61,340 nucleotides of DNA from Oscillospiraceae bacterium (lineage in GTDB: Bacteria; Bacillota; Clostridia; UMGS1810), in the NCBI GenBank assembly GCA_015068825.1, contig SVJU01000012.1:1-61340 (forward strand), given 5' to 3'. Under the pieces are notes generated by a model. That model worked only from the letters and a program-made list of their open reading frames with translations. It ran no database searches and had not been told where the DNA came from. Position 1 is the stretch's first letter, and each line of letters opens with the position of its first letter. Below, piece by piece: positions 1 to 7,893 of the stretch. Both the position numbers and the translations under genes were made by a program.

Positions 1-163
1 TTGTTGTTTCAGCCGAGAATGCCAATTCAATTCTTTCATTAATAGAATTCCTTTTTTGGTCCCAACTCGACATGAAGACTCATTAAAAAAGACTGGCATC
101 TAGATTATACAGTCTTTATATAAGGAATATCGAAAAAATATAAAGTTGAAAGGGAATATCAAT

Positions 164-922
164 GTGGATATTATACAGACTTTTTATGATAATTTAGCAT
201 CTGAATATGATAAGCTTTTTTCGGATTGGAATAATGATTCAAAAGAACAAGCTTTAATTTTGGATAAATTGTTTAAAGATAACGGATATGATGATAATAT
301 AAAAATTCTTGATTGTGCCTGTGGTATTGGAACACAGGCGATAGGTCTTGCTAATTTAGGATATGACATAACAGCTTCTGACATAAGTGAAAAAGAACTT
401 AAAGAAGCGCAAAAAAGAGCTATAAAAAACAATGTGGATATTAAATTTCAAAATGCAGATTTTCGCACATTATCCAAAACATTTTCGCAAAAGTTCAATA
501 TTATTATTGCTATGGATAATGCTTTGCCACATATGCTTACAAAAAGCGATCTTCAAATGGCGATTAAAAGTATAATAAATCAATTAAATACAGGTGGTAT
601 GTTTGTTGCAAGTATCAGAGATTACAATAGTTTGATTGTTAATAAGCCGCCATACTCTCCGCCGTATATATATAAAACCGAAAATGGACAAAGAGTAGCT
701 TTTCAGACATGGGACTGGAATAACGATCACTACAAGCTCATTCAATATATTATTGAAGATGAAGAACATTTAAAAATTAGTAAATTTGAATGTGAATACA
801 GGGCAGTTTTAAGAGAAGAAATTACAGATATACTAATTTCAAATGGTTGTAAAAGCGTAGTATGGAAATTTTATGAAGAAACTGGTTTTTATCAGCCGAT
901 TGTAATTGCAAAAAAGCATTGA
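164..922 (+). CDS. Class I SAM-dependent methyltransferase
   Basis: About 252 residues. A Rossmann-type motif I (LDCACGIGTQAIGLA) lies near residue 50, followed by an acidic motif II region (ITASDISEKEL) and a motif IV-like stretch (AMDNALPHML). The second half carries a GQRVAFQTWDW segment that is common in small-molecule or glycine-N-methyltransferase-like enzymes. The substrate cannot be told. GTG at 164 is preferred because AAAGGGA lies eight bases upstream. A TTG at 146 in the same frame has no ribosome binding site. The gene stands alone, ahead of a LOG-family gene with an 84-base gap. A second, unrelated-looking methyltransferase starts at the far end of the window. Confidence 0.8.
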   Translation: MDIIQTFYDNLASEYDKLFSDWNNDSKEQALILDKLFKDNGYDDNIKILDCACGIGTQAIGLANLGYDITASDISEKELKEAQKRAIKNNVDIKFQNADFRTLSKTFSQKFNIIIAMDNALPHMLTKSDLQMAIKSIINQLNTGGMFVASIRDYNSLIVNKPPYSPPYIYKTENGQRVAFQTWDWNNDHYKLIQYIIEDEEHLKISKFECEYRAVLREEITDILISNGCKSVVWKFYEETGFYQPIVIAKKH

Positions 923-1006
923 TTTTATTGTTGGTAACTTGAAATTTCAGAATAAATTTACTAAATAAGAATATAATAGAAAGAATAAAATAAGGAAGGT
1001 GTTAAT

Positions 1007-1588
1007 ATGAGAATTTGTGTATTTGGTGCAGCATCGCCAACAATTGATAAAGACTATATAAATAAAGTCGAAGAACTTGGAAGATTGATGGCAAAAAGGG
1101 GACATTCACTTGTTTTTGGTGGTGGCGGAAATGGACTTATGGGTGCCGCAGCCCGTGGAATAAAAGAAAATGGCGGGTATATTTTAGGGGTTATTCCAAA
1201 ATTTTTCAGAGAGCAGGATGTTGAGGTTATTTATAAAGAGTGTGACAAGCTTATAGAACCCGATACAATGCGTGAAAGAAAACAGATTATGGAAGATAAT
1301 GCCGATGCTTTTATTGTAACACCAGGTGGAATAGGAACCTTTGAAGAGTTTTTTGAAATTCTTACTTCAAAGCAGCTTTGTCAACACAACAAACCAATTG
1401 CAATATACAATATAAACGGATATTACAACGATATAGAAAGTGCATTAAAAACTGCGATTGATAAAAATTTCATCAAAGAAACATGTCTTGACTTATATAA
1501 AATTACTGATGATGTTGATGCTCTGTTTGAATATATTGAAAACCCGGTTGAAAACATAAGAATAATCAAAGAATTAAAAGACGGTTAA
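1007..1588 (+). CDS. LOG-family (TIGR00730) nucleoside 5'-monophosphate phosphoribohydrolase-like protein
   Basis: 193 residues, the normal length for this Rossmann-like family. The two signature motifs are present: a Gly-rich loop (FGGGGNGLMG) near residue 38 and PGGIGTFEEFFE near residue 105, which carries the catalytic and phosphate-binding residues of lysine-decarboxylase-like or LOG proteins. Characterised members cleave cytokinin riboside or purine nucleoside monophosphates to base plus ribose 5-phosphate. The true substrate here is unknown. A good AAGGAAGG site precedes the ATG. It is followed after 28 bases by a YitT gene, so the two may be co-transcribed. Confidence 0.85.
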   Translation: MRICVFGAASPTIDKDYINKVEELGRLMAKRGHSLVFGGGGNGLMGAAARGIKENGGYILGVIPKFFREQDVEVIYKECDKLIEPDTMRERKQIMEDNADAFIVTPGGIGTFEEFFEILTSKQLCQHNKPIAIYNINGYYNDIESALKTAIDKNFIKETCLDLYKITDDVDALFEYIENPVENIRIIKELKDG

Positions 1589-1616
1589 TACTTTAAATAA
1601 ACAATGGAGAAGAAAA

Positions 1617-2459
1617 ATGCGAAATCGTATAAAAAACTTTTTTTCTATGACTTTTGGATGTATATTGCTTTCTGTTGGAATATACTTTTTTAAAATACCA
1701 AATGGTTTTGCAACGGGCGGTGTAACAGGTATTGGTACAGTTCTTGCGCAAATTACACCAATTTCGCCTGGTGTATGGATTTGGTTACTTAATATTGTGC
1801 TTTTATTTCTTGGATTTGTTTTTTTGGGAAAACAAAATGGAATTAAAACAGTATACTGCAGTATGATTTATTCTGCTATTACTTATTTTCTTGAAATTTT
1901 TGTGCCGATTAGCGAGCCGTTAACAAATCAGCCGTTGTTAGAGCTTATTTATGCTATGCTCCTTACATCAATAGGTTCAGCAATTATTTTTAACTCTGAT
2001 GCATCGTCAGGAGGAACAGATATTGCTGCTTTAATACTAAAAAAATACACAAGTATTGATGTTGGAAAGGCACTTTTAGCAGTTGATTTTATTGTTGCAG
2101 CAAGTGCATTTTTTGTATTTGATATAAGCACAGGTTTATTCTCGCTTTTGGGTTTATTTGCAAAAGCATTTATTGTTGATAGCGTAATTGAAAGTTTTCA
2201 TACCTGTAAATATTTTATTGTTATCACTGATAAAAGAGAGGAAATATCAAATTATATTATTGCAACCCTGCATCATGGTGTTACAGTTAATCAGGTTGTA
2301 GGTGAATACACAAAAGAAGAAAAAACAATGATACATACTGTTTGCAAAAGAATTGAGGCAATAAAGCTCAGAAACAAAATAAAACAAATTGATCCTCACG
2401 CATTTATTATTATTACCACGAGTAGTGAAATTATAGGAAGAGGCTTCAGAGGGGTATAG
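1617..2459 (+). CDS. YitT family membrane protein (DUF161/DUF2179)
   Basis: 280 residues. The N-terminal two thirds is a five- to six-helix membrane region with the family's Gly-rich FATGGVTGIGTV and SDASSGGTDI segments. The last about 80 residues form a soluble DUF2179-type domain (from FIVITDKREEISNYI) with the GVTVNQVVGEY and HAFIIIT motifs. The family is widespread in Firmicutes. Its molecular role is not established; transport is often guessed. The ATG follows GGAGAAG. No terminator-like hairpin is evident directly downstream. Confidence 0.88.
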   Translation: MRNRIKNFFSMTFGCILLSVGIYFFKIPNGFATGGVTGIGTVLAQITPISPGVWIWLLNIVLLFLGFVFLGKQNGIKTVYCSMIYSAITYFLEIFVPISEPLTNQPLLELIYAMLLTSIGSAIIFNSDASSGGTDIAALILKKYTSIDVGKALLAVDFIVAASAFFVFDISTGLFSLLGLFAKAFIVDSVIESFHTCKYFIVITDKREEISNYIIATLHHGVTVNQVVGEYTKEEKTMIHTVCKRIEAIKLRNKIKQIDPHAFIIITTSSEIIGRGFRGV

Positions 2460-2589
2460 TTTTTTCATTTATACTTTTTTTAAAATACACATTTAAATCA
2501 CAAAAATATCACAAATAAGGTTTATTATAAAATCACAGAGAGGATGATCCTTTCTGATAATATTCTTTATTATTTAAAGGAGGTACAAA

Positions 2590-3051
2590 ATGAAAAAGAA
2601 AATTATTATTACCTGTGTTATTACAGCTTTGGTTGTTGCAACAGGAAGTGCAGTAGCAACATCTATGATGAAAAAAGGTCATATAACCTGTCCTGAATGC
2701 GGATATGAAATTACTGTCGAAAAGCCACCGCTGGGTGAAAGAATGGGTGAAAGAAAAGGTAAAATGCCCAATTTTGAAGAAGAACTTGCCAAAAAAGTAG
2801 AAAATGGTGAAATGACACAGGAAGAAGCAGATGCTAACTTGGCTGAGTTTAAAGAGAATATGGAAAACCGCCCTCAAAGACCAAATTTTGAAGAGGAACT
2901 TGCTAAAAAAGTAGAAAGCGGCGAAATAACTCAAGAAGAGGCAGATGAAAAATTAGCCGAGCTTGAAGAAAATATGAAAAACCGTCCTCATAGAAGAGGT
3001 GGTTTTGAAAGAAGAAAGCCCGACGAAAAAATAAAAGATACTCAGGAATAA
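2590..3051 (+). CDS. Small exported or membrane-anchored protein with tandem 38-residue repeats and a Cys knuckle
   Basis: 153 residues, not recognised as a named family. It begins with an N-terminal hydrophobic segment (residues 3-25). A CPEC knuckle at 34-37 could be half of a zinc ribbon, but no second Cys pair follows. Two nearly identical charged helical repeats come next (about residues 60-97 and 98-135). Each has an FEEELAKKV core, a G-E-[MI]-T-Q-E-E-A-D turn and an NRP end. The tail is Arg/Lys-rich. The repeats resemble the charged helix-turn-helix segments of DUF2680-like proteins. A very strong AAAGGAGG site precedes the ATG. Function unknown; it probably acts at the outer face of the membrane or in the cell wall. 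Confidence 0.75.
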   Translation: MKKKIIITCVITALVVATGSAVATSMMKKGHITCPECGYEITVEKPPLGERMGERKGKMPNFEEELAKKVENGEMTQEEADANLAEFKENMENRPQRPNFEEELAKKVESGEITQEEADEKLAELEENMKNRPHRRGGFERRKPDEKIKDTQE

Positions 3052-3088
3052 AAATACATATTTAAAATGATAAATTACATCCTATCTT

Positions 3089-3409
3089 AAAAAAACTGCC
3101 TGCATATTTAGGTCGAGGGTAACAAGGAAGTATTGTCCTAAAAATCATCTTTTTGACGAATTTCTGCGTTAAAAAATGCCCATATCCGACAGGATTACGA
3201 ACATTTTTTAGCCTTGAACTTCATTCAAAAATTTTGATTTTAGGATGCATAGCAGTTTTGAAGATTAGATTTTTATATTTAGGCAAAGAACAAAAATCCC
3301 GTAATGCTGACGCATTTCGGGATTTTTTTATGCAGTATAAATTAAAAATATAGTTTCAAAACCAATGCTACCTTATTACCCTCGACCTTATGTGCGGGCA
3401 GTTTTTTAA
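3089..3409. repeat. MITE-like element with about 47-bp terminal inverted repeats
   Basis: The left arm at 3089-3135 and the right arm at 3363-3409 are imperfect inverted copies. They share A-rich ends, ACTGCC, GCA, GGTCGAGGGTAA, AAGG and ATTG blocks in the same order. The about 227-bp centre has no credible gene; a 66-codon ORF at 3153-3353 lacks a ribosome binding site. The centre holds a hairpin (3292-3301 pairing with 3317-3326, AAAAATCCCG stem) followed by T residues, which could end transcription. This is the arrangement of a non-autonomous miniature inverted-repeat element. It fills most of the 434-bp gene-free stretch between 3051 and 3486. No target-site duplication is obvious. Confidence 0.7.
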
Positions 3410-3417
3410 AATTGATA

Positions 3418-3446
3418 TTGAAAATTTAAATTATAAATGGTATAAT
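3418..3446 (+). promoter_or_regulatory. Sigma-A promoter for the copper-chaperone-like gene
   Basis: TTGAAA at 3418-3423, a 17-base spacer and TATAAT at 3441-3446. It begins nine bases after the right inverted repeat of the MITE-like element. Confidence 0.7.
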
Positions 3447-3485
3447 TTATTAATAATGGATAATAATGAAAGAAGGTATATATTT

Positions 3486-3695
3486 ATGGAAAAAATATTA
3501 AATATTGAAGGTATGGCTTGTAATCATTGCACATCGGCAGTAAAAGAATGTCTTGAAAAAATTGACGGTGTTAAGACAGCAAATGTTTCTCTCGAAGAAA
3601 AAAATGCAGTTGTCGTATTGAATAAAGAAATTGCTGATAAAATTTTAAAAAATGCTGTTGAAAATCAGGGCTTTACTGTAACAGGCATAAAATAA
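3486..3695 (+). CDS. copZ: HMA-domain metal chaperone, CopZ-like
   Basis: 69 residues: a single heavy-metal-associated ferredoxin-like domain with the metal-binding loop GMACNHCTSAVKE near residue 9. The two Cys of the MxCxxC motif bind Cu(I) or a similar soft metal in CopZ and Atx1 proteins. The start is the ATG at 3486, nine bases after AGAAGG, although the frame is open further upstream. No copper P-type ATPase lies in the window, so the partner is elsewhere. It precedes a flavodiiron gene by 21 bases. The metal specificity is inferred from the family. Confidence 0.85.
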   Translation: MEKILNIEGMACNHCTSAVKECLEKIDGVKTANVSLEEKNAVVVLNKEIADKILKNAVENQGFTVTGIK

Positions 3696-3716
3696 TAAAA
3701 AGGAGTTTTGATAGAT

Positions 3717-5507
3717 ATGTTTATAACAAATGATATCAAATATGTAGGTGTAAACGACCACGAGGTTGATTTGTTTGAAGGTCAGTATCCGGTAGAAAAT
3801 GGTATGGCATACAATTCATACATTATTATGGATGAAAAAATTGCAGTCATGGATACTGTTGATGCCCGCTTTACTCATCAATGGCTTGATAATGTTGAAA
3901 ATGAACTTGGCGGCAGTAAACCCGATTACATTATCATTCAGCATATGGAGCCGGACCACTCTGCAAATATTTTAAACTTTATGAACACATATCCTGATAC
4001 CAAAATAGTTGCAAGCGAAAAAACATTTGGTATGATAATGCAGTTTTTTGGAAAAGACTTTGCAGATCAGAGAATTATTGTTGGCGAAGGTGATACATTA
4101 AACCTTGGAAAACATACCCTTACATTTGTTACTGCTCCAATGGTGCATTGGCCGGAGGTTATTGTTACTTATGACAGCTTTGATAAAGTTCTTTTCTCGG
4201 CAGACGGCTTTGGAAAATTCGGTGCACTTGATGTAGAAGAAGAATGGGCGTGTGAAGCAAGAAGATATTATTTTGGTATTGTTGGAAAATACGGCGTACA
4301 GGTACAAAACCTATTAAAAAAGGCAGCAGGGCTTGATATTAAAATTATATGTCCTCTTCACGGACCTGTTTTAAATGAAAATTTAGAATATTACTTAAAC
4401 CTTTATAATATATGGTCATCTTATCAGTCAGAGGATGAAGGTGTTGTAATTGCATATACTTCTGTTTATGGCGGCACAAAAGCAGCAGTTGAAATGCTCA
4501 CACAAAAATTGCTTTCAAAAGGGGCACCGAGCGTTAAAGTTTTTGATCTTGCAAGATGCGATATGACAGAGGCTGTGGAAGATGCTTTCAGATACAATAA
4601 ATTAGTTTTGGCAACAACAACCTACAATGCAGAAATCTTTCCGTTTATGAGAACATTTATAAATCATCTTACCGAAAGAAACTATCAGTCAAGACAGGTT
4701 GCATTTATCGAAAATGGTTCGTGGGCACTTCTTGCTGAAAAAGTTATGAAGGGTATGCTTGAAAAGAGTAAAAACCTTACATTCTGTGAAAATACCGTTC
4801 ACATTAAATCACGATTAAACGATGAGAGCAAAAAACAGGTTGAATGTCTTGCGGAAGAACTTTGCAAGGAATACATTGCTCAAAAAGGTGACAATGTTGA
4901 TAAAAATGATTTTTCAGCGCTTTTTAAAATTGGTTACGGACTTTATGTTGTTACATCAAATGATGGCAAAAAGGATAACGGACTTATAGTAAATACTGTT
5001 GCACAGGTTACAGATACACCAAACAGAATTGCCGTTACAATAAATAAACAGAATTATTCGCATCATGTTATAAAGCAAACAGGTATAATGAATGTTAACT
5101 GCTTATCTAACGATGCACCATTTTCAATATTTGAAGACTTTGGATTTAAAAGCGGTCGTAATGCGAATAAATTTGAAAATATTACTCCTCTTTATTCAGA
5201 AAATGGTCTTGCATTTTTACCAAGATATATAAATGCTTTTATGTCGCTTAAGGTTGAAAGTTATGTTGACCTTGATACACATGGTATGTTTATCTGCTCT
5301 GTAACAGAATCAAGAGTTATTACTGATGGTGAAACAATGACATATACCTATTATCAGAATAATGTTAAGCCCAAACCAAATACCGAAGGTAAAAAGGGAT
5401 ATGTATGCAAAATCTGTGGATATGTTTACGAGGGAGATACGCTTCCTGATGATTTTGTGTGTCCTTTGTGTAAACACGGACCTATAGATTTTGAAGAAAT
5501 CAAATAA
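3717..5507 (+). CDS. Flavodiiron protein with flavin-reductase-like and rubredoxin domains
   Basis: 596 residues in four modules. First is a metallo-beta-lactamase-like diiron domain (about 1-245) with the HMEPDH ligand motif at 76-81. Second is a flavodoxin-type FMN domain (about 245-390, YTSVYGGTKAAVE). Third is a flavin-reductase-like domain (about 400-545, VNTVAQVTDTPNRIAVTINK). Last is a C-terminal rubredoxin (YVCKICGYVYEG and CPLCKHG Cys pairs). Family members reduce O2 to water or NO to N2O with electrons passed through rubredoxin and FMN, protecting anaerobes. Fusing the reductase and rubredoxin gives a largely self-contained electron path. Start at the ATG 3717, eleven bases after AAAGGAG; a TTG at 3708 is too close to that site. 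The next promoter begins three bases after the stop. Confidence 0.93.
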   Translation: MFITNDIKYVGVNDHEVDLFEGQYPVENGMAYNSYIIMDEKIAVMDTVDARFTHQWLDNVENELGGSKPDYIIIQHMEPDHSANILNFMNTYPDTKIVASEKTFGMIMQFFGKDFADQRIIVGEGDTLNLGKHTLTFVTAPMVHWPEVIVTYDSFDKVLFSADGFGKFGALDVEEEWACEARRYYFGIVGKYGVQVQNLLKKAAGLDIKIICPLHGPVLNENLEYYLNLYNIWSSYQSEDEGVVIAYTSVYGGTKAAVEMLTQKLLSKGAPSVKVFDLARCDMTEAVEDAFRYNKLVLATTTYNAEIFPFMRTFINHLTERNYQSRQVAFIENGSWALLAEKVMKGMLEKSKNLTFCENTVHIKSRLNDESKKQVECLAEELCKEYIAQKGDNVDKNDFSALFKIGYGLYVVTSNDGKKDNGLIVNTVAQVTDTPNRIAVTINKQNYSHHVIKQTGIMNVNCLSNDAPFSIFEDFGFKSGRNANKFENITPLYSENGLAFLPRYINAFMSLKVESYVDLDTHGMFICSVTESRVITDGETMTYTYYQNNVKPKPNTEGKKGYVCKICGYVYEGDTLPDDFVCPLCKHGPIDFEEIK

Positions 5508-5510
5508 GTG

Positions 5511-5539
5511 TTGACATTTTGAAAAATATGTTATAAAAT
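5511..5539 (+). promoter_or_regulatory. Promoter of the glycerol-3-phosphate operon
   Basis: TTGACA at 5511-5516, 17-base spacer, TAAAAT at 5534-5539. Predicted transcription start is near 5546, giving a leader of about 100 bases before the HAD gene. That leader contains the terminator at 5562-5608. Confidence 0.7.
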
Positions 5540-5561
5540 AAATTTGATACAGAGATTTGGA

Positions 5562-5608
5562 GACGTATCAAAACTAAGATTTAACTTAGTTTTGGTGCGT
5601 CTTTTTTT
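5562..5608 (+). terminator. Leader attenuator, probable GlpP target
   Basis: A 17-bp stem (5562-5578 with 5585-5601, all positions paired including two G-U pairs), a six-base loop (ATTTAA) and seven T residues. It lies between a consensus promoter and the first gene of an operon that encodes the antiterminator GlpP. An upstream GATAC at 5546-5550 could pair with GTATC at 5565-5569 and compete with the stem base. In Bacillus subtilis, GlpP with glycerol-3-phosphate acts on exactly such leader terminators (glpD, glpFK). It may also terminate read-through from the flavodiiron gene. Confidence 0.75.
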
Positions 5609-5647
5609 GTTTTTTATGTAAAAAACAATGAAAGAAGGGGTGTTATT

Positions 5648-6442
5648 ATGAATAAATTAAAAAATAAAAAGCTTTTTTTACTTGATATGGATGGAACAAT
5701 TTATCTTGGAGATAAGCTCTTTGATGGAACATACGATTTTCTTAATCATATTAAAGAGATAGGTGGAAGATATATGTTTCTTACAAACAATTCTTCCAAA
5801 AGTGTAGATGCTTACATACAAAAACTGGATAAAATGGGAATTAAGTCTACAAAAGACGACTTTTTAACATCAACTGATGCAACAATTTATTTTTTGAAAA
5901 AGAAAAATCACAAAAAAATATACGCTTTGGGAACAAATTCTTTTAAAGAGCAGTTAAAAAGTGATAATTTACCAATAACAGATAAATTAGAAGATGATAT
6001 TGATTGTCTTTGCATGGGATTTGATACCGAGCTTACTTTCAAAAAACTTGAGGATGCGTGCATACTTTTAAATAAAGATATTGACTATATTGCAACAAAT
6101 CCTGACTGGGTTTGCCCAACATCATTTGGCTCTGTTCCTGATTGCGGGTCAATAAGCTCAATACTTAAAAACGCAACAGGTAAAATGCCGTATTTTATTG
6201 GAAAACCTCAGCCTCTTATGGTAGAACTTGCTGTTGAAAAATCAGATTTTACAAAGGAAGAAACCGTTCTTATGGGCGACAGACTCTATACCGATATTGC
6301 CTGTGGAATAAATGCTGATATAAGCACAATTTTTGTGTTAAGCGGTGAGGGTACAATGGAAGATGTAGAAAAAAATAGCGAAAAACCTGAATATATCTTT
6401 GAAAATATAAGAGCGCTTTATAATTTTTTAAAGGAGAAATAA
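5648..6442 (+). CDS. HAD-IIA family phosphatase (NagD/AraL/PGP-like)
   Basis: 264 residues. The nucleophile motif DMDGT is at 13-17, motif II is FLTNNSSKS, the motif III lysine lies in GKPQPLM, and motif IV is MGDRLYTDI. The large C2-type cap between residues 75 and 185 places it in subfamily IIA (NagD, AraL, p-nitrophenyl and glycerol-3-phosphate or phosphoglycolate phosphatases). It is the first gene of an operon for glycerol-3-phosphate oxidation and ends two bases before the next ATG. A glycerol-3-phosphate phosphatase role is therefore an attractive inference, but the sequence alone does not fix the substrate. GAAGGGG precedes the ATG. Confidence 0.88.
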   Translation: MNKLKNKKLFLLDMDGTIYLGDKLFDGTYDFLNHIKEIGGRYMFLTNNSSKSVDAYIQKLDKMGIKSTKDDFLTSTDATIYFLKKKNHKKIYALGTNSFKEQLKSDNLPITDKLEDDIDCLCMGFDTELTFKKLEDACILLNKDIDYIATNPDWVCPTSFGSVPDCGSISSILKNATGKMPYFIGKPQPLMVELAVEKSDFTKEETVLMGDRLYTDIACGINADISTIFVLSGEGTMEDVEKNSEKPEYIFENIRALYNFLKEK

Positions 6443-6444
6443 AA

Positions 6445-7887
6445 ATGAGCAACAATATATATGATATTGCAATAATCGGCGCAGGTGTTATCGGCGGTAT
6501 GATTGCAAGAAATCTTTCCAAATATGATTTAAATATTGCAATAATTGAAAAAGAAAATGATGTTGCAATGGGTGCAACAAAAGCAAATTCTGCAATAGTT
6601 CACGCAGGTTTTGATGCAAAAGAAGGCACACTTAAGGCAAAGCTTAATGTAGAAGGCTCAAAAATGATGGAGCAAATTGCAAAAGAACTTGGTGTAAAAT
6701 ATGAAAAAAACGGCTCAATGGTTATAGGTTTTGATAATGATGATAAAAAAACACTTGAAACACTGCTTGAAAGAGGTATGAAAAATGGTGTTGCGGGTCT
6801 TAAGCTTATAGAAAAAGGCGAAATTAAAGCCCTTGAACCAAATTTATCTGGTGAAGTTAAATATGCACTTTTTGCCCCTTCGGGTGCAATAATATGCCCT
6901 TACGAGCTTACAATTGCTGCAATAGGGAATGCAATGGATAATGGTGTAGAGCTGAAAAGAAATTTTTTGGTTAAAAACATTGAAAAAAAAGATTTTGGTT
7001 TTGAAGTTTTTTCATCAAACGAAAGTATAAAAACAAAATATATCATTAATGCTGCGGGTGTTTTTGCAGATGAAATTTCAAAAATGGCAGGAGATTCATC
7101 TTTTAAAATTACACCAAGAAGAGGCGAATATATCTTACTTGATAATGAGTGTAAAAATCTTGTAAGCCATACAATATTTAAAACTCCTGATAAAATGGGA
7201 AAGGGAATACTTGTATCACCAACTGTTGACAAAAATATCATTCTTGGACCTACTGCTGAGGATATAATTGATAAAGATGATAAATCCACAACCACCAAAG
7301 GTTTTGAAAAAATTATTTCACTTGCAAAAAAATATACCGATAAGGTTGAGATAAATAAATCTATAACTTCATTTTGCGGGTTAAGAGCAGTAGCAGACAC
7401 AGATGATTTTATTATAAATTCGCCAATTGATGGTTTTATAAATGTTGCAGGAATTGATTCGCCAGGATTATCCTCATCACCTGCAATTGCACTTTATGTT
7501 GAAAACATATTAAAAGATGTTGGATTTAAATTTAAAGAAAAAGAAAATTATAATCCTACACGAAAAAGTATGACGTATTTTAAAGATGCAAGCATAGAAG
7601 AAAAAAATGAAATAATAAAAAAAGATAAATCGTTTGGAAAAATTGTATGCCGTTGTGAAATTGTTACCGAAGGTGAAATAAAAGAAGCAATCAGATTAAA
7701 TCCTCAGCCTTATGATTTAGATGGTGTAAAAAGAAGAACAAGAGCACAAATGGGAAGATGTCAGGGAGGATTTTGCACTCCCTATATTGTAAAGCTTTTG
7801 TCCGAAGAATTAAAAATTCCATATGAGGATGTTACAAAGTCTGGAAAAGGCTCAAAAATCAATGTTGGCAAAACAAAGGAGGCTTAA
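6445..7887 (+). CDS. FAD-dependent glycerol-3-phosphate dehydrogenase-like protein with BFD-type [2Fe-2S] domain
   Basis: 480 residues. The N-terminal FAD Rossmann motif is IIGAGVIGGMIARNL, followed by a DAO-type fold, matching the GlpA/GlpO and L-2-hydroxyglutarate oxidase superfamily. The last about 90 residues hold a BFD-like [2Fe-2S] domain with Cys at about 402, 404, 439 and 444 (CRC and CQGGFC). In clostridia this gene with the next two forms an anaerobic three-subunit dehydrogenase, and here GlpP follows, so glycerol-3-phosphate is the likely substrate. AAAGGAG precedes the ATG. Translationally tight with the HAD gene (2-base gap) and the next gene (6-base gap). Confidence 0.88.
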   Translation: MSNNIYDIAIIGAGVIGGMIARNLSKYDLNIAIIEKENDVAMGATKANSAIVHAGFDAKEGTLKAKLNVEGSKMMEQIAKELGVKYEKNGSMVIGFDNDDKKTLETLLERGMKNGVAGLKLIEKGEIKALEPNLSGEVKYALFAPSGAIICPYELTIAAIGNAMDNGVELKRNFLVKNIEKKDFGFEVFSSNESIKTKYIINAAGVFADEISKMAGDSSFKITPRRGEYILLDNECKNLVSHTIFKTPDKMGKGILVSPTVDKNIILGPTAEDIIDKDDKSTTTKGFEKIISLAKKYTDKVEINKSITSFCGLRAVADTDDFIINSPIDGFINVAGIDSPGLSSSPAIALYVENILKDVGFKFKEKENYNPTRKSMTYFKDASIEEKNEIIKKDKSFGKIVCRCEIVTEGEIKEAIRLNPQPYDLDGVKRRTRAQMGRCQGGFCTPYIVKLLSEELKIPYEDVTKSGKGSKINVGKTKEA

Positions 7888-7893
7888 GTTGAT

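Noticed and set aside
155-445. Two copies of AATGTGGATATTA (near 162 and 432), DnaA-box-like
   Set aside because: TGTGGATAT differs from TGTGGATAA, both lie in the coding region of one gene, and there is no cluster.
3153-3353. 66-codon open frame inside the MITE-like element
   Set aside because: No ribosome binding site, odd composition, and it spans the element's hairpin; such frames arise by chance in repeats.
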